Made by a program: the position numbers and the translations under genes
Source of the DNA: Plectosphaerella cucumerina
Lineage: Eukaryota > Ascomycota > Sordariomycetes > Glomerellales > Plectosphaerellaceae
Assembly: GCA_020746995.1 (NCBI GenBank)
Contig: JAGPXD010000001.1
Span: 5,022,001 to 5,086,000 of the forward strand
Length of the DNA: 64,000 nt
Direction of reading: 5' to 3'
Part shown: positions 32,472 through 43,132 of the stretch, one piece after another
Position numbering within the stretch: position 1 is the first letter of the stretch
How the letters are laid out: every line of letters starts with the position of its first letter
The notes under the pieces: generated by a model
Seen by the model: the letters and a program-made list of their open reading frames with translations, nothing else
Told to the model about the DNA's origin: nothing
Database searches by the model: none

Positions 32472-33953
32472 ATGGGCCGACAGAACACCAACCAGAGCGG
32501 CTGGTCCGCCCTCGCCGATGCATCCGCCGCAGAGGCGGCGGTCAACGGCGGCTTCACCCTCCCTCGCAAGGACGATACGTCGCACCAGACGCATCTTCCC
32601 GGCCGTTTGCTCTCGCCGCCTATGCTTCGACCTCCGCCCGGTCTCTCCCAGGGCGTGCCTACCGACCTGGCCGCCTCGGGCGCGCACCACCTTCATGACC
32701 CCTTCGCCGACGAGACCCAGGCCAGAGACCCCGTCCGGCTCAGTCACGACACAGACGCCCACGTTCAGCCCATCGGCTCGACATTCTTCCCTCGCCGCAG
32801 GGCCATGTCCAACGACGACACCACCCCCAAGCCTTTGATGTACGAAGAGCAAGCTGCCGCCGTTGATGACACGACCTCCGCCGCAGGACACCGCCGCTAT
32901 ACAAGCTACCCTATCATCAACGAGAACTTCCACGGCATTACATTGCTTCCCACGGTGCCCGAGGGCGATATGGGCCAGGACGACGACATTCTAAGCAGCT
33001 CGTTCCCTCCGCCCTCGATCGGCCGCCGTGGCTGCGAACACATCGTAGAGGCCATCAGCAAGCTCCAAATCGTGCAGCAGGCGACGCCACCGCCGCAGAA
33101 TCACGCCGTCCCCTGGGGGAGCGTCCGCATCGACCCTGAGACGGCCAACATCCCAAAAGCGAACGAAAATCGCTTCACGCCCATGCGCACCGTCGACGAC
33201 CGCAACCGCCGTCTCCGCCTCCGCCAGCACCTGCACCTGCAGCAGCCCTCGCCGCCTGCCGAGCCCAGCTTACTCCGCGGGCTCCTCTGCGAGCTCAGCG
33301 GCTTCTCGATCAACTACAAGGGCGACATCGGCAACGCGGCCAACCGCAGCGCCGACATCCCCGAGGACCAGAACTGCTCCCTCTGGATCGTGGGTCTCTT
33401 CGCCGGCATGACGGTCTCCCGGCTCCTCGACGGCGTCACCCGTGTCGGCCCTACGGGCAAAGTGTACGCGACCGTTATCAGCGACGCGCAGCCGGACAAG
33501 GGCCACACCGGCGCGGCGGCCAAGATTGTCTTCTTCACCCGCCAGGGCGCCGACAGGCTCAAGGCGGCCATTGACGCGCAGCGCCTCGACGGGGTCATCG
33601 GCCGCCGCGTGCGCGTGAGCTTCAACCGCATCCGCTCCGCTCCGCAGCCGGCCTCGGACAACTCTCGCGTCGTCATCATCTGGGGCCCGAGCGGCTTCGT
33701 CGACTATGGACGTCTCGAGGCGCTGTTCAAGGAGCGCATCGAGTACCAGACTGAGTCGGTCACTTGGCATGATGAACCGGCCACGGGCACGACGATTCTC
33801 GAGTGGCGCTTTGGAAGCTTTAGGGCCCAGGCCCAGGCGGTGTGCATGTATCTGAGCAAGGAGCATCATCAGACGCTCAAGTGGAAGTATGGACGGGATC
33901 CGTGCGAGGGTTTCTACGGGCCCGGTGTGGCGAATGGGGGTATGCTTTGTTGA
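32472..33953 (+). CDS. RRM-like protein of unknown function
   Basis: A single-exon gene of 493 residues. I recognise no named orthologue, but the C-terminal half matches a filamentous-fungal family with two degenerate RNA-recognition-like folds. The first runs from NCSLWIVGLFAGMTVSRLL to RRVRVSFNRI, with KIVFFTRQGADRL at the RNP1 position; the second from RVVIIWGPSGFVDYGRLEAL to ILEWRFGSFRAQAQAV. Aromatic RNP1 residues are only partly kept, so RNA binding is uncertain. The N-terminal half (1-270) is polar and probably disordered, rich in Pro, His and Gln. The start MGRQNTNQSGWSALADAS is the first ATG in the frame with strong codon bias. A tandem repeat lies just beyond the stop codon. Confidence 0.72.
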   Translation: MGRQNTNQSGWSALADASAAEAAVNGGFTLPRKDDTSHQTHLPGRLLSPPMLRPPPGLSQGVPTDLAASGAHHLHDPFADETQARDPVRLSHDTDAHVQPIGSTFFPRRRAMSNDDTTPKPLMYEEQAAAVDDTTSAAGHRRYTSYPIINENFHGITLLPTVPEGDMGQDDDILSSSFPPPSIGRRGCEHIVEAISKLQIVQQATPPPQNHAVPWGSVRIDPETANIPKANENRFTPMRTVDDRNRRLRLRQHLHLQQPSPPAEPSLLRGLLCELSGFSINYKGDIGNAANRSADIPEDQNCSLWIVGLFAGMTVSRLLDGVTRVGPTGKVYATVISDAQPDKGHTGAAAKIVFFTRQGADRLKAAIDAQRLDGVIGRRVRVSFNRIRSAPQPASDNSRVVIIWGPSGFVDYGRLEALFKERIEYQTESVTWHDEPATGTTILEWRFGSFRAQAQAVCMYLSKEHHQTLKWKYGRDPCEGFYGPGVANGGMLC

Positions 33954-34025
33954 TTATGGACGTGGACTGGCTTGGTTCAGGATGTGGAGGGACAGTTTGG
34001 TTTTGCAGCGTTTGGGGGTTTGTCT

Positions 34026-34155
34026 GTTTGAGCTGAGGGGATCTGCGGGCTAGGATATCTGGCTTCATGTTTGAGCTGGGATATCTGGCTTCATGTTCAA
34101 GCTAGGGGTATCTGGCTGCATGGTTTGAGCTTGAGATATTTGGCTGCGCGTTTGT
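34026..34155. repeat. Degenerate tandem repeat, unit about 27-32 bp, 4-5 copies
   Basis: The unit is close to GATATCTGGCTTCATGTTTG followed by AGCT and a short G-rich linker. Two copies are nearly identical, and the outer copies have drifted (TATCTGGCTGCATGG, GATATTTGGCTGCGCG). It starts 73 bases after the stop of the RRM-like gene and is probably within its 3' UTR. Confidence 0.8.
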
Positions 34156-34336
34156 ATGACTGGACTTTTGTACTAAAGACCCTTGATGAAGCATGGGGGG
34201 TCAAACTTGGGTTTGGAGTTTGATTGAGAGAACCAGGAAATCATGAGGGAATCAACATGCAATCGATGACGCTACTGAATCACGGTGATGCTTTTCGTAG
34301 CGACCATGCAGCGGACCGGGACTTCCGTGATTTTGA

Positions 34337-34548
34337 AGCCCGGGCCGGAGCCGGGCATTGAAGTGGATCCCGGCGTCGGAGACGGAGGATAGGGGATGAT
34401 GTCATATCCTCATCGGCGCAGTTGAAGCTTGAGATTGTGACAGGAACACCAGGTTAACTCTTGTCAAGTCTATCAGAAAACTATTGACATCCAACGTCCC
34501 TTGTTGGCTCAGTACTCTCCGCCGTCTAATCAACCTCCGGCCCGGGCT
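34337..34548. repeat. Exact 14-bp inverted repeat with CGG triplets upstream of the dehydrogenase
   Basis: AGCCCGGGCCGGAG at 34337-34350 is the exact reverse complement of CTCCGGCCCGGGCT at 34535-34548. Each arm contains opposed CGG/CCG triplets, the half-site type bound by Zn2Cys6 regulators. The right arm is 83 bases before the TATA box. Regulation is inferred from position and composition only. Confidence 0.6.
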
Positions 34549-34631
34549 CCTCCGATTTGTACAAGTCCCGACAAGAGCTCTCTCGACTTCAACCCCACAT
34601 CGGACCGCTGTCCTCCGACGTTCACTCATCA

Positions 34632-34637
34632 TATAAA
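34632..34637 (+). promoter_or_regulatory. TATA box of the short-chain dehydrogenase gene
   Basis: TATAAA in CATCATATAAACCG lies 84 bases upstream of the ATG at 34716, good spacing for a fungal core promoter. Confidence 0.55.
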
Positions 34638-34715
34638 CCGAACATCGTGAAGCTCTCAAAACACCCAAAATCACCACTCAACTTCCCAATACCTACCTAC
34701 ATCTACACTACCATC

Positions 34716-35612
34716 ATGTCTGACCGCGACAACCTCTCCAAGCGGTCCATCCCGCACATGACCCTCGCCCGTCCCTCCGAAACACCCACCCCCGGCACCG
34801 CCAACGAAATCACCCTCTCCGTCGACGCATCCTCCCGCTTCGCCGCCCCTCACACAGCCATCGTCACAGGCGGCACAGGCGCCCTCGGCTCAGCCGTCTG
34901 CCTCGCCCTCCTCCAGCACGGATGCGCAGGCATCGCCATCTTCGACCTGAACGTCTCCTCCCCGGCTTCCCAGGACGTCCTCTCCCGTCTGCGCTCATCA
35001 CACCCAGACGCCACGATCATCGAGTACAACGTCGACGTGACGGATGAAAAGGCCGTTGACGCCGCTGTTGAAGATGCCGCGTCCAGACTCCCCGGTGGCG
35101 GCATCGGCGCTCTCATCTGCACAGCCGGCATCGTCCAGTGCGCTCACGCCTTGGACTTGTCGGCCGATGCCTTCCGGAAGATCCTAGACGTCAACACCGT
35201 CGGCGCATTCGTCTGCGCCTCCGCCGCTGCGCGCCGCATGATCGCCGCCGGCAACGGGGGCCGCATCGTCTTCACGGCGTCCATATCCGCGCATAGGGTC
35301 AACTTCCCCCAGCCCCAGGTCGGGTATAACGTCTCCAAGGGCGCGCTGCTCATGCTCGCCCGCAGCTTGGCCGCCGAGTGGGCCCGCTACGGCATCCGCG
35401 TCAACACGGTCAGTCCGGGGTATCTCGACACGGTGCTCAATGAGGGCGAGGGCCTGGCGGAAGCTAGGGACACGTGGTGCTCACGCAACCCTACTGGCAG
35501 GATGGGCCGGGTTGAGGAGGTCGCTGGAGTTATCCTAACACTTGTGTCACGGGCGGGCTCTTACGTGAATGGAGCCGACTGGGTTGTCGACGGGGGCGGC
35601 ACAGTCTTTTAA
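34716..35612 (+). CDS. Short-chain dehydrogenase/reductase (classical SDR)
   Basis: An NAD(P)-dependent oxidoreductase of 298 residues in one exon. After a polar N-terminus of about 45 residues comes the Rossmann glycine motif TGGTGALG (51-58). It also has NVDVTD (105-110), CTAGIV in place of the usual NNAG, the active-site Asn in LDVNTVG (N160), Ser191 in FTASIS, and Tyr204/Lys208 in GYNVSKGAL. PGYLDT and the C-terminal YVNGADWVVDGGGTVF complete a classical SDR. The catalytic tetrad is intact. The fold and the late GRMGRVEEVAGVILTL segment recall fungal polyol (mannitol, arabinitol) dehydrogenases, but substrate cannot be read from sequence. The start is the first ATG after the TATA box. It is convergent with the ABC transporter gene, 179 bp apart. 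Confidence 0.88.
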   Translation: MSDRDNLSKRSIPHMTLARPSETPTPGTANEITLSVDASSRFAAPHTAIVTGGTGALGSAVCLALLQHGCAGIAIFDLNVSSPASQDVLSRLRSSHPDATIIEYNVDVTDEKAVDAAVEDAASRLPGGGIGALICTAGIVQCAHALDLSADAFRKILDVNTVGAFVCASAAARRMIAAGNGGRIVFTASISAHRVNFPQPQVGYNVSKGALLMLARSLAAEWARYGIRVNTVSPGYLDTVLNEGEGLAEARDTWCSRNPTGRMGRVEEVAGVILTLVSRAGSYVNGADWVVDGGGTVF

Positions 35613-35791
35613 CGGGAAAATGAAATGGTGTCATGAAAATGTGGTATTAGCTAGATGCAAGGACAGATGATAAGTCTACAGCATGCGTCTTTTGTCTATC
35701 CCATCCGTACGCCAAGAAAACCGGAGAATGCACGCAGGCATGTGACCCCTGAAGAATAAGGAAACTGTTGGTGAAGGCGGGTATGATGGAT

Positions 35792-38700
35792 CTAACGCCT
35801 GTTGAAGTTGAGGAAACGGGACTGCCAATTTGTCAGTAATGAAACTCGAACGGGGGTTCGGTAAACTTACAGCAAGGAAGAGGATGATCAGGTTGCTGCC
35901 GAAGAAGGCAAGGAAGATACCCATGTCCCTCCAGCGCTTGTCGAAGCTGAAGCCCAGGGGCGTGTAGAACTCGTCACCGACCTCGAACGCGCAGTACTGG
36001 CAGAAGCGGGTAGAGTTGTCGACGATGTATCCGGGACCGCCGGCCGCGAAGAAGCTCTCCATGTACTCGCCGCAGGTCTCGCCCTGGGGAGCCCAGAACT
36101 GGTTGAGCTCCGACTGGCGGCACTTGACGGAGAGGTCCTTCAGGGCCGTGGTGACCATGCCGCCGATCAGGCGCGTGAAGGGGTCGAGCTGGTAGAGCCA
36201 GGCGCGCCAGAACGCGGGCATCTGAGGAGGGGGCACGGCGACACCGCAGAAGAGGGCAAAGGTGATCATGATGAAGGGGTCGAACTGGGACGAGATGAAG
36301 GCCGAGGGCGTCAGCGACGCGAGGGCCTGGCCGAGCGAGACGGAGAAGAGCTCGGTGATGAGGATCATGAGGAACTGGTACCCGGCGCGCGAGGGGTCCG
36401 TCTGCAGGCCCGGGAGGAAGTAGATGAAGACGTAGAAGGCGACGGCGCAGAGGATCGAGTAAGGCAGCTCGGCGATGGTGATGGACGCCGCAAAGGCGAA
36501 GGGGCTGTACATCTTGGAGGACGACTCGCGGAAGAAGATGGCCCGCTTGATGTGGAACATGACCTCGACCTGGCTGATGATGAGGGCCGGCAGAACAGTG
36601 ACCTGGAACATGATGAACACCTTGTACTGCAGGCTGCTGCGGCTGTCGTCGAGGTTGAGGTACGTGAGACCGGTGAGCAGCGCGACGATGACGTGGTTGA
36701 AGAGACGCGTGAAGAGGTAGTTGGGGCTGCGCCAGTAGCTGAGGTTCATGCGGCGAATGACGACGCGGAGCTGGTGCGACATGGGGCTGGCGTACTCCTT
36801 CTCCAGGTCATGGTTGACGGCCCGCGCCGCCTCGGAACGCTGCTCCTTGAACTCGGTGATGCGCGCCTTGACGGCCGCGAGCTCGGGGCTGTCCTCCCAG
36901 ATATCCGCCCAGTCGCGGTTACCGACGCGGGGCGCGGAGCCGGCGCCAATGGCCTCGAGCATGAACTCGGCAACGTTATCGGTCGGCTTGGCCTCGGCGC
37001 CGTGGCTCGAGAGATAGTTCCGCAGGATGTAAGCGTCCTTGCCGATGTCGCCGAAGTAAACGGTGCGGCCACCGCGCTGGAGGAGGAGGAGACGGTCAAA
37101 GTTCTCGAACAGGGCGGCGTTGGGCTGGTGAATGGTGCAGAGGATAGCCTGGCCAGCGGCCGCGAGCTTCTTCAGGAAACGGACAATGTTGTAGGCGCTC
37201 TGGCTGTCAAGACCGGAGGTCGGTTCGTCAAGGAAGAGCAGGAGCTCGGGCTTAGCAGCCAGCTCCACGCCGATAGTCACACGCTTACGCTGTTCCACCG
37301 TCAGGCCGGCCTCGGGGGTTCCAATAATGCAGTCCGCGATGTACTCCATCTCCAGGAGGGCGATGATCTCCTCAACGTAGACGTAGCGCTCCTCCTGGGG
37401 CGTCTCGATAGGCTGGCGCAGGTCGGCCGAGAAGCGCAGGGCCTCACGGACGGTCTGGGAGGGGTCGTGGAGATCGAGCTGCTCGGCGTACGAGGTGCTT
37501 CGCTGGAACTGCTTGCCGGGCTTGACGCCGTCGACGAGGACGTCTCCGTGGATAACGCCGATGTTCTTGCGGGACGCGAGCACGTCCAGCAGCGTCGTCT
37601 TACCAGCTCCCGAGGCACCCATGAGGGCGGTGAGCTCACCAGGCTTGACATAGCCGTAAACGTTGTTCAGCAGGCGGCGCGTGCCACCGGGGACGGGCAC
37701 GTCGTAGTTGAGGTCCTCCCAGGTCAGGATGCTCTCCGAGTGGATGGTCAGATCGTCCGAGCTCTCGGCGCCCTTCCGGCCCTGCCTCTTCTCCTCCCGC
37801 TTGGCGACGAGAGCCTCGTTGAGCTTCTTGCGCTCCTCGTTGGGCTTCTGGTAGACCTTAGCCGTGTTGCCGCCGGCACCGAAACGGACAATCTCGCCGA
37901 GAACAACGTTGAGAATGAGGAAGAAGACGATGAGAGAAACGATAATGCCGAAGTTGCGCCACAGGTCGCCGGGGAAGTACGAGAAGCCCTGCGCGATGTA
38001 GTCGGCACCCTTCACCAGCGTCGTACCAGCCTTGGAGCCGGCCAGGGTGCACACCTGGGCGTTGATGTCGTCGTAGCCGGGACCGGAGGGGATGAGCGAT
38101 TCGCCGGAGCAGGTGAGGTCGATGCGGCTGAACTCGTTCTGCATCATGGAGCTGAAGGCGAGGCCGAGCGCGTTGACCCAGTAGATCCAGCGAATCCAAA
38201 CAGGGATGGACTGGTACTGGATAATGTAACCGGACGTAACGACGAAGAAGGTGATCAGCGTGACGGCCATCTTGATAGCGTAGTCGAAGTCGGGGCTAAT
38301 GCATCCGAGAATTCGGAAGAAGAGCGTCATCGCAATGTTGCCGGACAGAATCATGAGGTAGAAGGTGAAGAAGGCACCCGCCTCGCGCACTAGTCCAGAC
38401 ATGAAGTAAACAATGATCGAGAAGACCATGATCTGACTGGCGGCGAAGGCCTGGTCGACAATGATCTGGGCGATCCACAGGGCGGACGGGCGGTGGAAGG
38501 CGTAGGCCTTGTGCTTGTTGACGATGGCGCGACCGGTCATGGTACCGGCCAACTCAGAAAAGGCTTGGAACGCGTTGAACAGGAGCGAGATGAAGATGAG
38601 GCCACCCTTGCTGAAGGCGCTGGCCGAGGTGGCGCCGAGCCTGAAGAAGAGAGTACCGAGAACGATGGCGATGACGATGGAGCGGATCCAGGAGAGGCAG

Positions 38701-40274
38701 AGAAGGAGGCGGTCTTGGAGCTTGAGGAGGAACTGACGCTTCATCAGGGCCCAGACCTGCAGGTGGAAGCCGACGGCGTAGACGGAGCGCTTGGAGGAGC
38801 CGCGCTTGGCCTCGGTGACGGCAACGCGGAAGTCGTCGTGGCGCTGCGTCTCCTCGGCGAGGTTGTCGTTGTAGCGCTTGAGGCTCTCGTCGACGCCGAG
38901 CTGGAAGACCGAGTTCTTGAAGGCCTCGGCCAGCGAGGCGGCGTCGTGCGGGGCGTTCTCGGGTGAGTAGCCGGGGGCGTACTCGCGCTCGAACTCATCG
39001 GTACAGCCGGTCAGGTAGTCAGGGGTGGTCTGGCGGGGACGGGGCGCGAAGCCGATGCCCTCAAAGTAGGCCCTGGCCTCCTGGGCGGGGCCGAAGAAGA
39101 CCTGCTTGCCGCCGTCGATCACCATAACCTTGTCGAAAAGGTTGTAGATGTTCTCGGATGCCTGGTAGAGCGAGACGAAGGTGCTGGTCTTGTAGAGGTT
39201 GGTCTGGATGCGCAGCGACTTGACAAAGTCAAGCGCGGTACTGGCGTCGAGACCGCGGGTGCTGTTATCCCAGGAGAGAACGCAAGCGTTGGTGATCATC
39301 ATCTCGGCGATGGACACGCGCTTCCTCTCGCCACCGGAAACACCACGAATGAAGGCGTCGCCCACAACGGTGTTACGGGTGTGCTCAATGTTGAACATCT
39401 TGAGCAGGGTGTTGATGACGGTCTCCTTGAACTCGTTTTTGGTCATGTTGCCGGGGCGCTTCTTGGGGGCCTTGGTGTCGAGAGCGAAGCCGAGGGTCTG
39501 CTCGACGGTCAGGGTCGAGTGGTGAATGTCGTCCTCCTGGTTGTAGACGGCCTCGCCGCGGTACTGGTCGAACTCCTTGGCGGTGAAGGGGCCGTACTTG
39601 ACGTCGCCGGTCACGCTCGTGTAGCCGAGGCGCTGGTTCGCAATAGTCCTCAGGAAGGTTGTGCAGCCAGAGCCAGGCTTGCCGAGGACGAGGATCATCT
39701 CGCCAGGCTGGCAGACGCCGCGGAAGCCGTCGAGCAGAGTGGCCTCTACGCCCTTGCCGCCGAAGCCAAGAAGGCGCTTGATGGGCGTGTAGTAGTCGAC
39801 AAAGTTGACAAAAGCATCAGGGAAGGTCTGGACAAAGTTGGTGGTGCCACCCATTCCCTTAACAGTGAGGCCATCCCAGCTAACACCGATGTGCTTGGGA
39901 CGGATGCCGGCCTCGCGCTCGGCATCGAGGCCGCCGCGCAGGGCGCCTTCGAGGTCGAACTGCTCGTTCTCCGTGTCGCTGGTCGAGGAAACGTCGACAG
40001 CCTTTTCGGCGTCGACAACGCCGGACTTGCGACGGCTTTGCGCGCGGCTGAGGCGCGAGACGCCGGACAGCTCGCGCTGCAGCTCGGCAAAATCCGCCTC
40101 GGCCTGTTTCACCGAGATGCCCGGGTTGATGCTGGTGAAACCTTCGGGGTTGTTGCGCCGGGCCTCCTCCCGGGCCTGTTCCGGGTCCACCGTGCGGACT
40201 GAGACCTGGTCGTCGGCGGTTGCATGGCCGCGAACAACAGCCTCTTCGGCCTTTTCGAACGGCTTGTCAGCCAT
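35792..40274 (-). CDS. PDR-type (ABCG) multidrug ABC transporter
   Basis: A full-length plasma-membrane efflux pump of the fungal PDR/CDR class with layout NBD1-TMD1-NBD2-TMD2. Minus-strand exons are 40274-35871 and 35821-35792, giving 1477 residues. NBD1 has the class-specific Walker A GKPGSGCTT (198-206; Cys for Lys), signature VSGGERKRVS (312-321) and degenerate Walker B LSWDNSTRGLD. NBD2 has canonical Walker A GASGAGKTT (~885) and Walker B LLLFLDEPTSGLD, but signature LTVEQRKRV. Each membrane half has six predicted spans. The last exon codes only SRFLNFNRR after a 49-nt intron; reading through the intron instead gives an unrelated 64-residue tail, so I reject the longer model. Substrates (azoles, plant toxins, brefeldin-type compounds) cannot be told from sequence. 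Confidence 0.93.
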
Positions 40275-43132
40275 GTTGCTGTCGGTAGGCTGCGTATTGC
40301 GCCGCAGACCGGAGCGATGAAATTGAGTTGCGGTCCTAGTGAGAGTAGTCGCAAAGCGTCGCCAGTACTACCGTTGAGCGACGAAAGACTACGGGGCGAA
40401 TTGGCCTGGAGTCTGGGTTGAGATTAAAGTAGGTACAAGACAAAGAACGAAACTCGATAGAGGGGAGATTGGGCACTCAAAGGAGGGAGTAATGCGCCGA
40501 CCGCAAAGATGGTCTTGAGGGAGCCAAGGGAAAACCGAGAAGATCAAGGAACAGGATGAGAAACCTTTTAGTACAACTCGCGGTTTTCTGCCAAACCCCC
40601 AGCAAGATCAGCAAAAGGGCGAAAGGGCAAACAACAAAAGACCCCCTCCGAGTCTAGTCTCCCTACCGATACCCACGATAGGGAGGTGGGGAAGCGCCCC
40701 GCGAGGGTTCAGGGGGATACGATTACCAATGAGACCGGAGGCCAAGTCGTCCAGGGCACTGGAAACGGTCCAAGTCCCGGAGATTCGAATGCTAATCCCG
40801 AGAACCGGTCTCCGCCGGGTGGGCCTCGAAGGGCATCTCCTGCTGATATCCATTGCCCTGCGTCTGCCGCTCGGATCGAGGTCTGCTTCACGGGGGAAGA
40901 GGCTCAGGGCTGTACTGGACGCACTGCAACCGTGAAAGCTTGGCACGGTCTCTGCTTGATAATCGACGTGAGAGAGAGAACATGGCCCCCTGTTGCCTAG
41001 GAGCCTAGGACGCAGATCGACTGCATGGTGCGCGGCTCAACACAGTCACGTTGATCAGGCAGTGCTGGACAAGGCAGCAGTCTCATGTCCTCACTTTTTT
41101 TTTTCTGTGAAGCTCGGTCTTCTCCGCCGAAAGTTGTCTGTATCCAGACTCCAGAGGCCGGATTCGAGGAGCTTCGGCGGTGGAGTGGGAGGACCTGCGA
41201 ACGCGGTTGAACCCCCTCCGAGCGGGAGTGGCTCCCCGGGATGGTGCCGCGTGGGGTCTGGAGTCGTGCAAGCTTCAGCGATGGTGCATCCGAAACTCGA
41301 GATTCGACCCGGAGACTCGACTCAGACGGTGAGTGCTGGGACGGTTGCTACGGGGAGTTGCTGGTGACCGCGTCGTCCGCTGCATCCGACAAGCCATATC
41401 GCGAAACCGAAGCTGCAGGCAGCTGACACTTCGTCTGCTTCTGCCTGGTCAGTAACCTGAGCTGAGGCAAGCGCGGCAGAGCGGGTGAAGGGTGAAGGCG
41501 GCCGATGGTTGGGGGACATACCAAGTACGAATGGGGTAGGCCGAGTCCATCGGGTAAATTACTGATGGGCGTGGGCGGGCTGCTGAGAAAAAGCATGGAC
41601 TGTTGCGGGCAGGTACTACTACCGCTGACAAATGCCGGCCGAGACCACTGCACGACAAGCGAACCAGCGACTCGGACCGCGTCCATCCATCCAGGTCGGC
41701 CAGGTTTCGAGGTCAAGGTCAGGTCCTGTGCGCAACGTGGAACAAGCGGTGTCGGTCCCAGATCAGCGAGTCGGTAGGCGGCGGCGAGTCACCCCGGCGT
41801 GAGTCATTCTGGATCATCCAGGCGAGATAGACGATCTCTCAAAAGGCGCGACTTGTCAAGTACTCGTACTTTGATGCAAGCTGCTGACGGTCGACTCTCA
41901 CACAATCCCTGTGGGTTTCTTCCGACTGTGGATAACGAGCCAGACTAACGGGGCATGCCGTGCGCTGGTTCGCCACGTCAGGGCCGTTGTGCTTGTGCTG
42001 TCAATCGGGGTGATGAAAAAGAACAATACTCGGTGCAGTATCCGTGGCAGCAAATGTGAGAAGGATTGCAGGGAAGGGGGGGTGCAATCTGCCGCGAAAT
42101 TTGCAACGACGGGGCAGATGCGGGGCGGCGAGTGAGCAACCACGTGCAGGGGGCGGCTCGCACTGGCGGGGATCAGGACAGTGGCAAAACATCGGGGATA
42201 CTCCGTCGAGGCACGGCCAGCGGAATTCCCCTGTGTTTCTCCGTCCTTTGTTGGAGGGCAGCAGGCTTCGCCGCTTCGGGCCGGAGAGAAAACGACCGAA
42301 AGGGGGCACCGGCCGGAGCCGAATCGTGACCGAACTAGGAAGGCACTGACCGACAACCGGGATGACGTGCATCACCGTGGCTCCGGAGTAGACGGCGACG
42401 ACGGGGCGGGAGACACGGAGACGGCGGCCGGCATGAGGTCGGCTCTCCATGTCTGCGGCCGGAGCGATTCATCTGCTGGACTTGACGATGTGCTGGGGGT
42501 TTGCATTGGGCGAAATGTGTCGATCCTGAAGGCCTTGAGCTAATGGAGAAGGATGAAGGTCACGAAATCGACAGGAGACAGATCTCAATGTACTCACTTC
42601 TTCGCGTAACCGGCAAGTTGAGCGCGACGTTGTGGAAGGAAATCTGTCCGGATAGTAAATCAATCGCAGCCGGTGACGCCGTGCCTCGTCACTACCCCTC
42701 GTGGCCTCCCTGGAGCGTTGCGACTAAACTGATGAAAGCAACTGTCCCTGGTTGGTCAGACTGACGAAGACGGCGGAGGCCGAGAACATCCCATCAGACG
42801 TTGTCAGCTGTTCATCGAGGCGTTTGAGATGCAGCTTAGCAATTCGCGCTCGTTGATTGGCCAATGGCCTCTTTTGAGCCAATCAGAGGCGTCCTGATGA
42901 GCACCGCCAAAGGTCAGCCTCCGGCAACAGCCACCAGCTCGTCCAGACGGTGACGTCGTATAAGTAGACCTCAGTATTCGTCGATGTTGTTTTCTGTTCT
43001 CTATTCACTTCATCACTCATCCAAAGCATCATACAGAATCATTCAAAGTCATCTCTTTCATCCTCCTGACGACTCAGCTCTCAACTTACAACCCACACAA
43101 CCACCAAATCACCACCACCCCATCTCTTCATC
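40275..43132. other. 2.9-kb gene-free region between divergent ABC pump and metallothionein-like gene
   Basis: No coding gene is supported. The left end is the ABC transporter promoter; the right end holds the CCAAT/CRE/TATA cluster of the cysteine-rich gene. The middle (about 41-42.7 kb) has only short domain-free frames and no repeats or RNA signatures that I can see. Confidence 0.5.
42856..42964 (+). promoter_or_regulatory. CCAAT cluster, CRE and TATA-like element of the metallothionein-like gene
   Basis: ATTGGCCAAT (42856-42865) is a palindrome of two overlapping, opposed CCAAT boxes, and a third CCAAT lies at 42879-42883. TGACGTC (42951-42957), a CRE/bZIP site, abuts TATAAG (42959-42964), 169 bases before the ATG. 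CCAAT sites are bound by the Hap complex and CRE by bZIP stress factors in fungi. Occupancy here is inferred. Confidence 0.6.

Larger units (their letters stand above)
33954..34715. other. Intergenic region, RRM-like gene to dehydrogenase
   Basis: About 0.76 kb holding a degenerate tandem repeat (34026-34155), an exact 14-bp inverted repeat with CGG triplets (34337-34350 and 34535-34548) and a TATAAA box (34632-34637). No coding region is supported. Confidence 0.6.

Noticed and set aside
31834..32838. 334-codon plus-strand frame before the RRM-like gene
   Set aside because: It covers promoter and leader and then overlaps the real gene in another frame; low-complexity Pro/Ser/Arg translation.
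35676..35870. Read-through C-terminal extension of the ABC transporter
   Set aside because: The tail has no transporter similarity; removing a canonical 49-nt intron gives a short basic end and a normal PDR length.
36552..38393. 613-codon plus-strand frame opposite the ABC transporter
   Set aside because: It mirrors the GC-rich third positions of the real gene on the other strand, has Val/Gly/Glu-rich composition and no domain.
34716..40274. Dehydrogenase and ABC pump as part of a secondary-metabolite cluster
   Set aside because: No polyketide synthase, peptide synthetase, terpene cyclase or P450 lies nearby; the surrounding genes are housekeeping.
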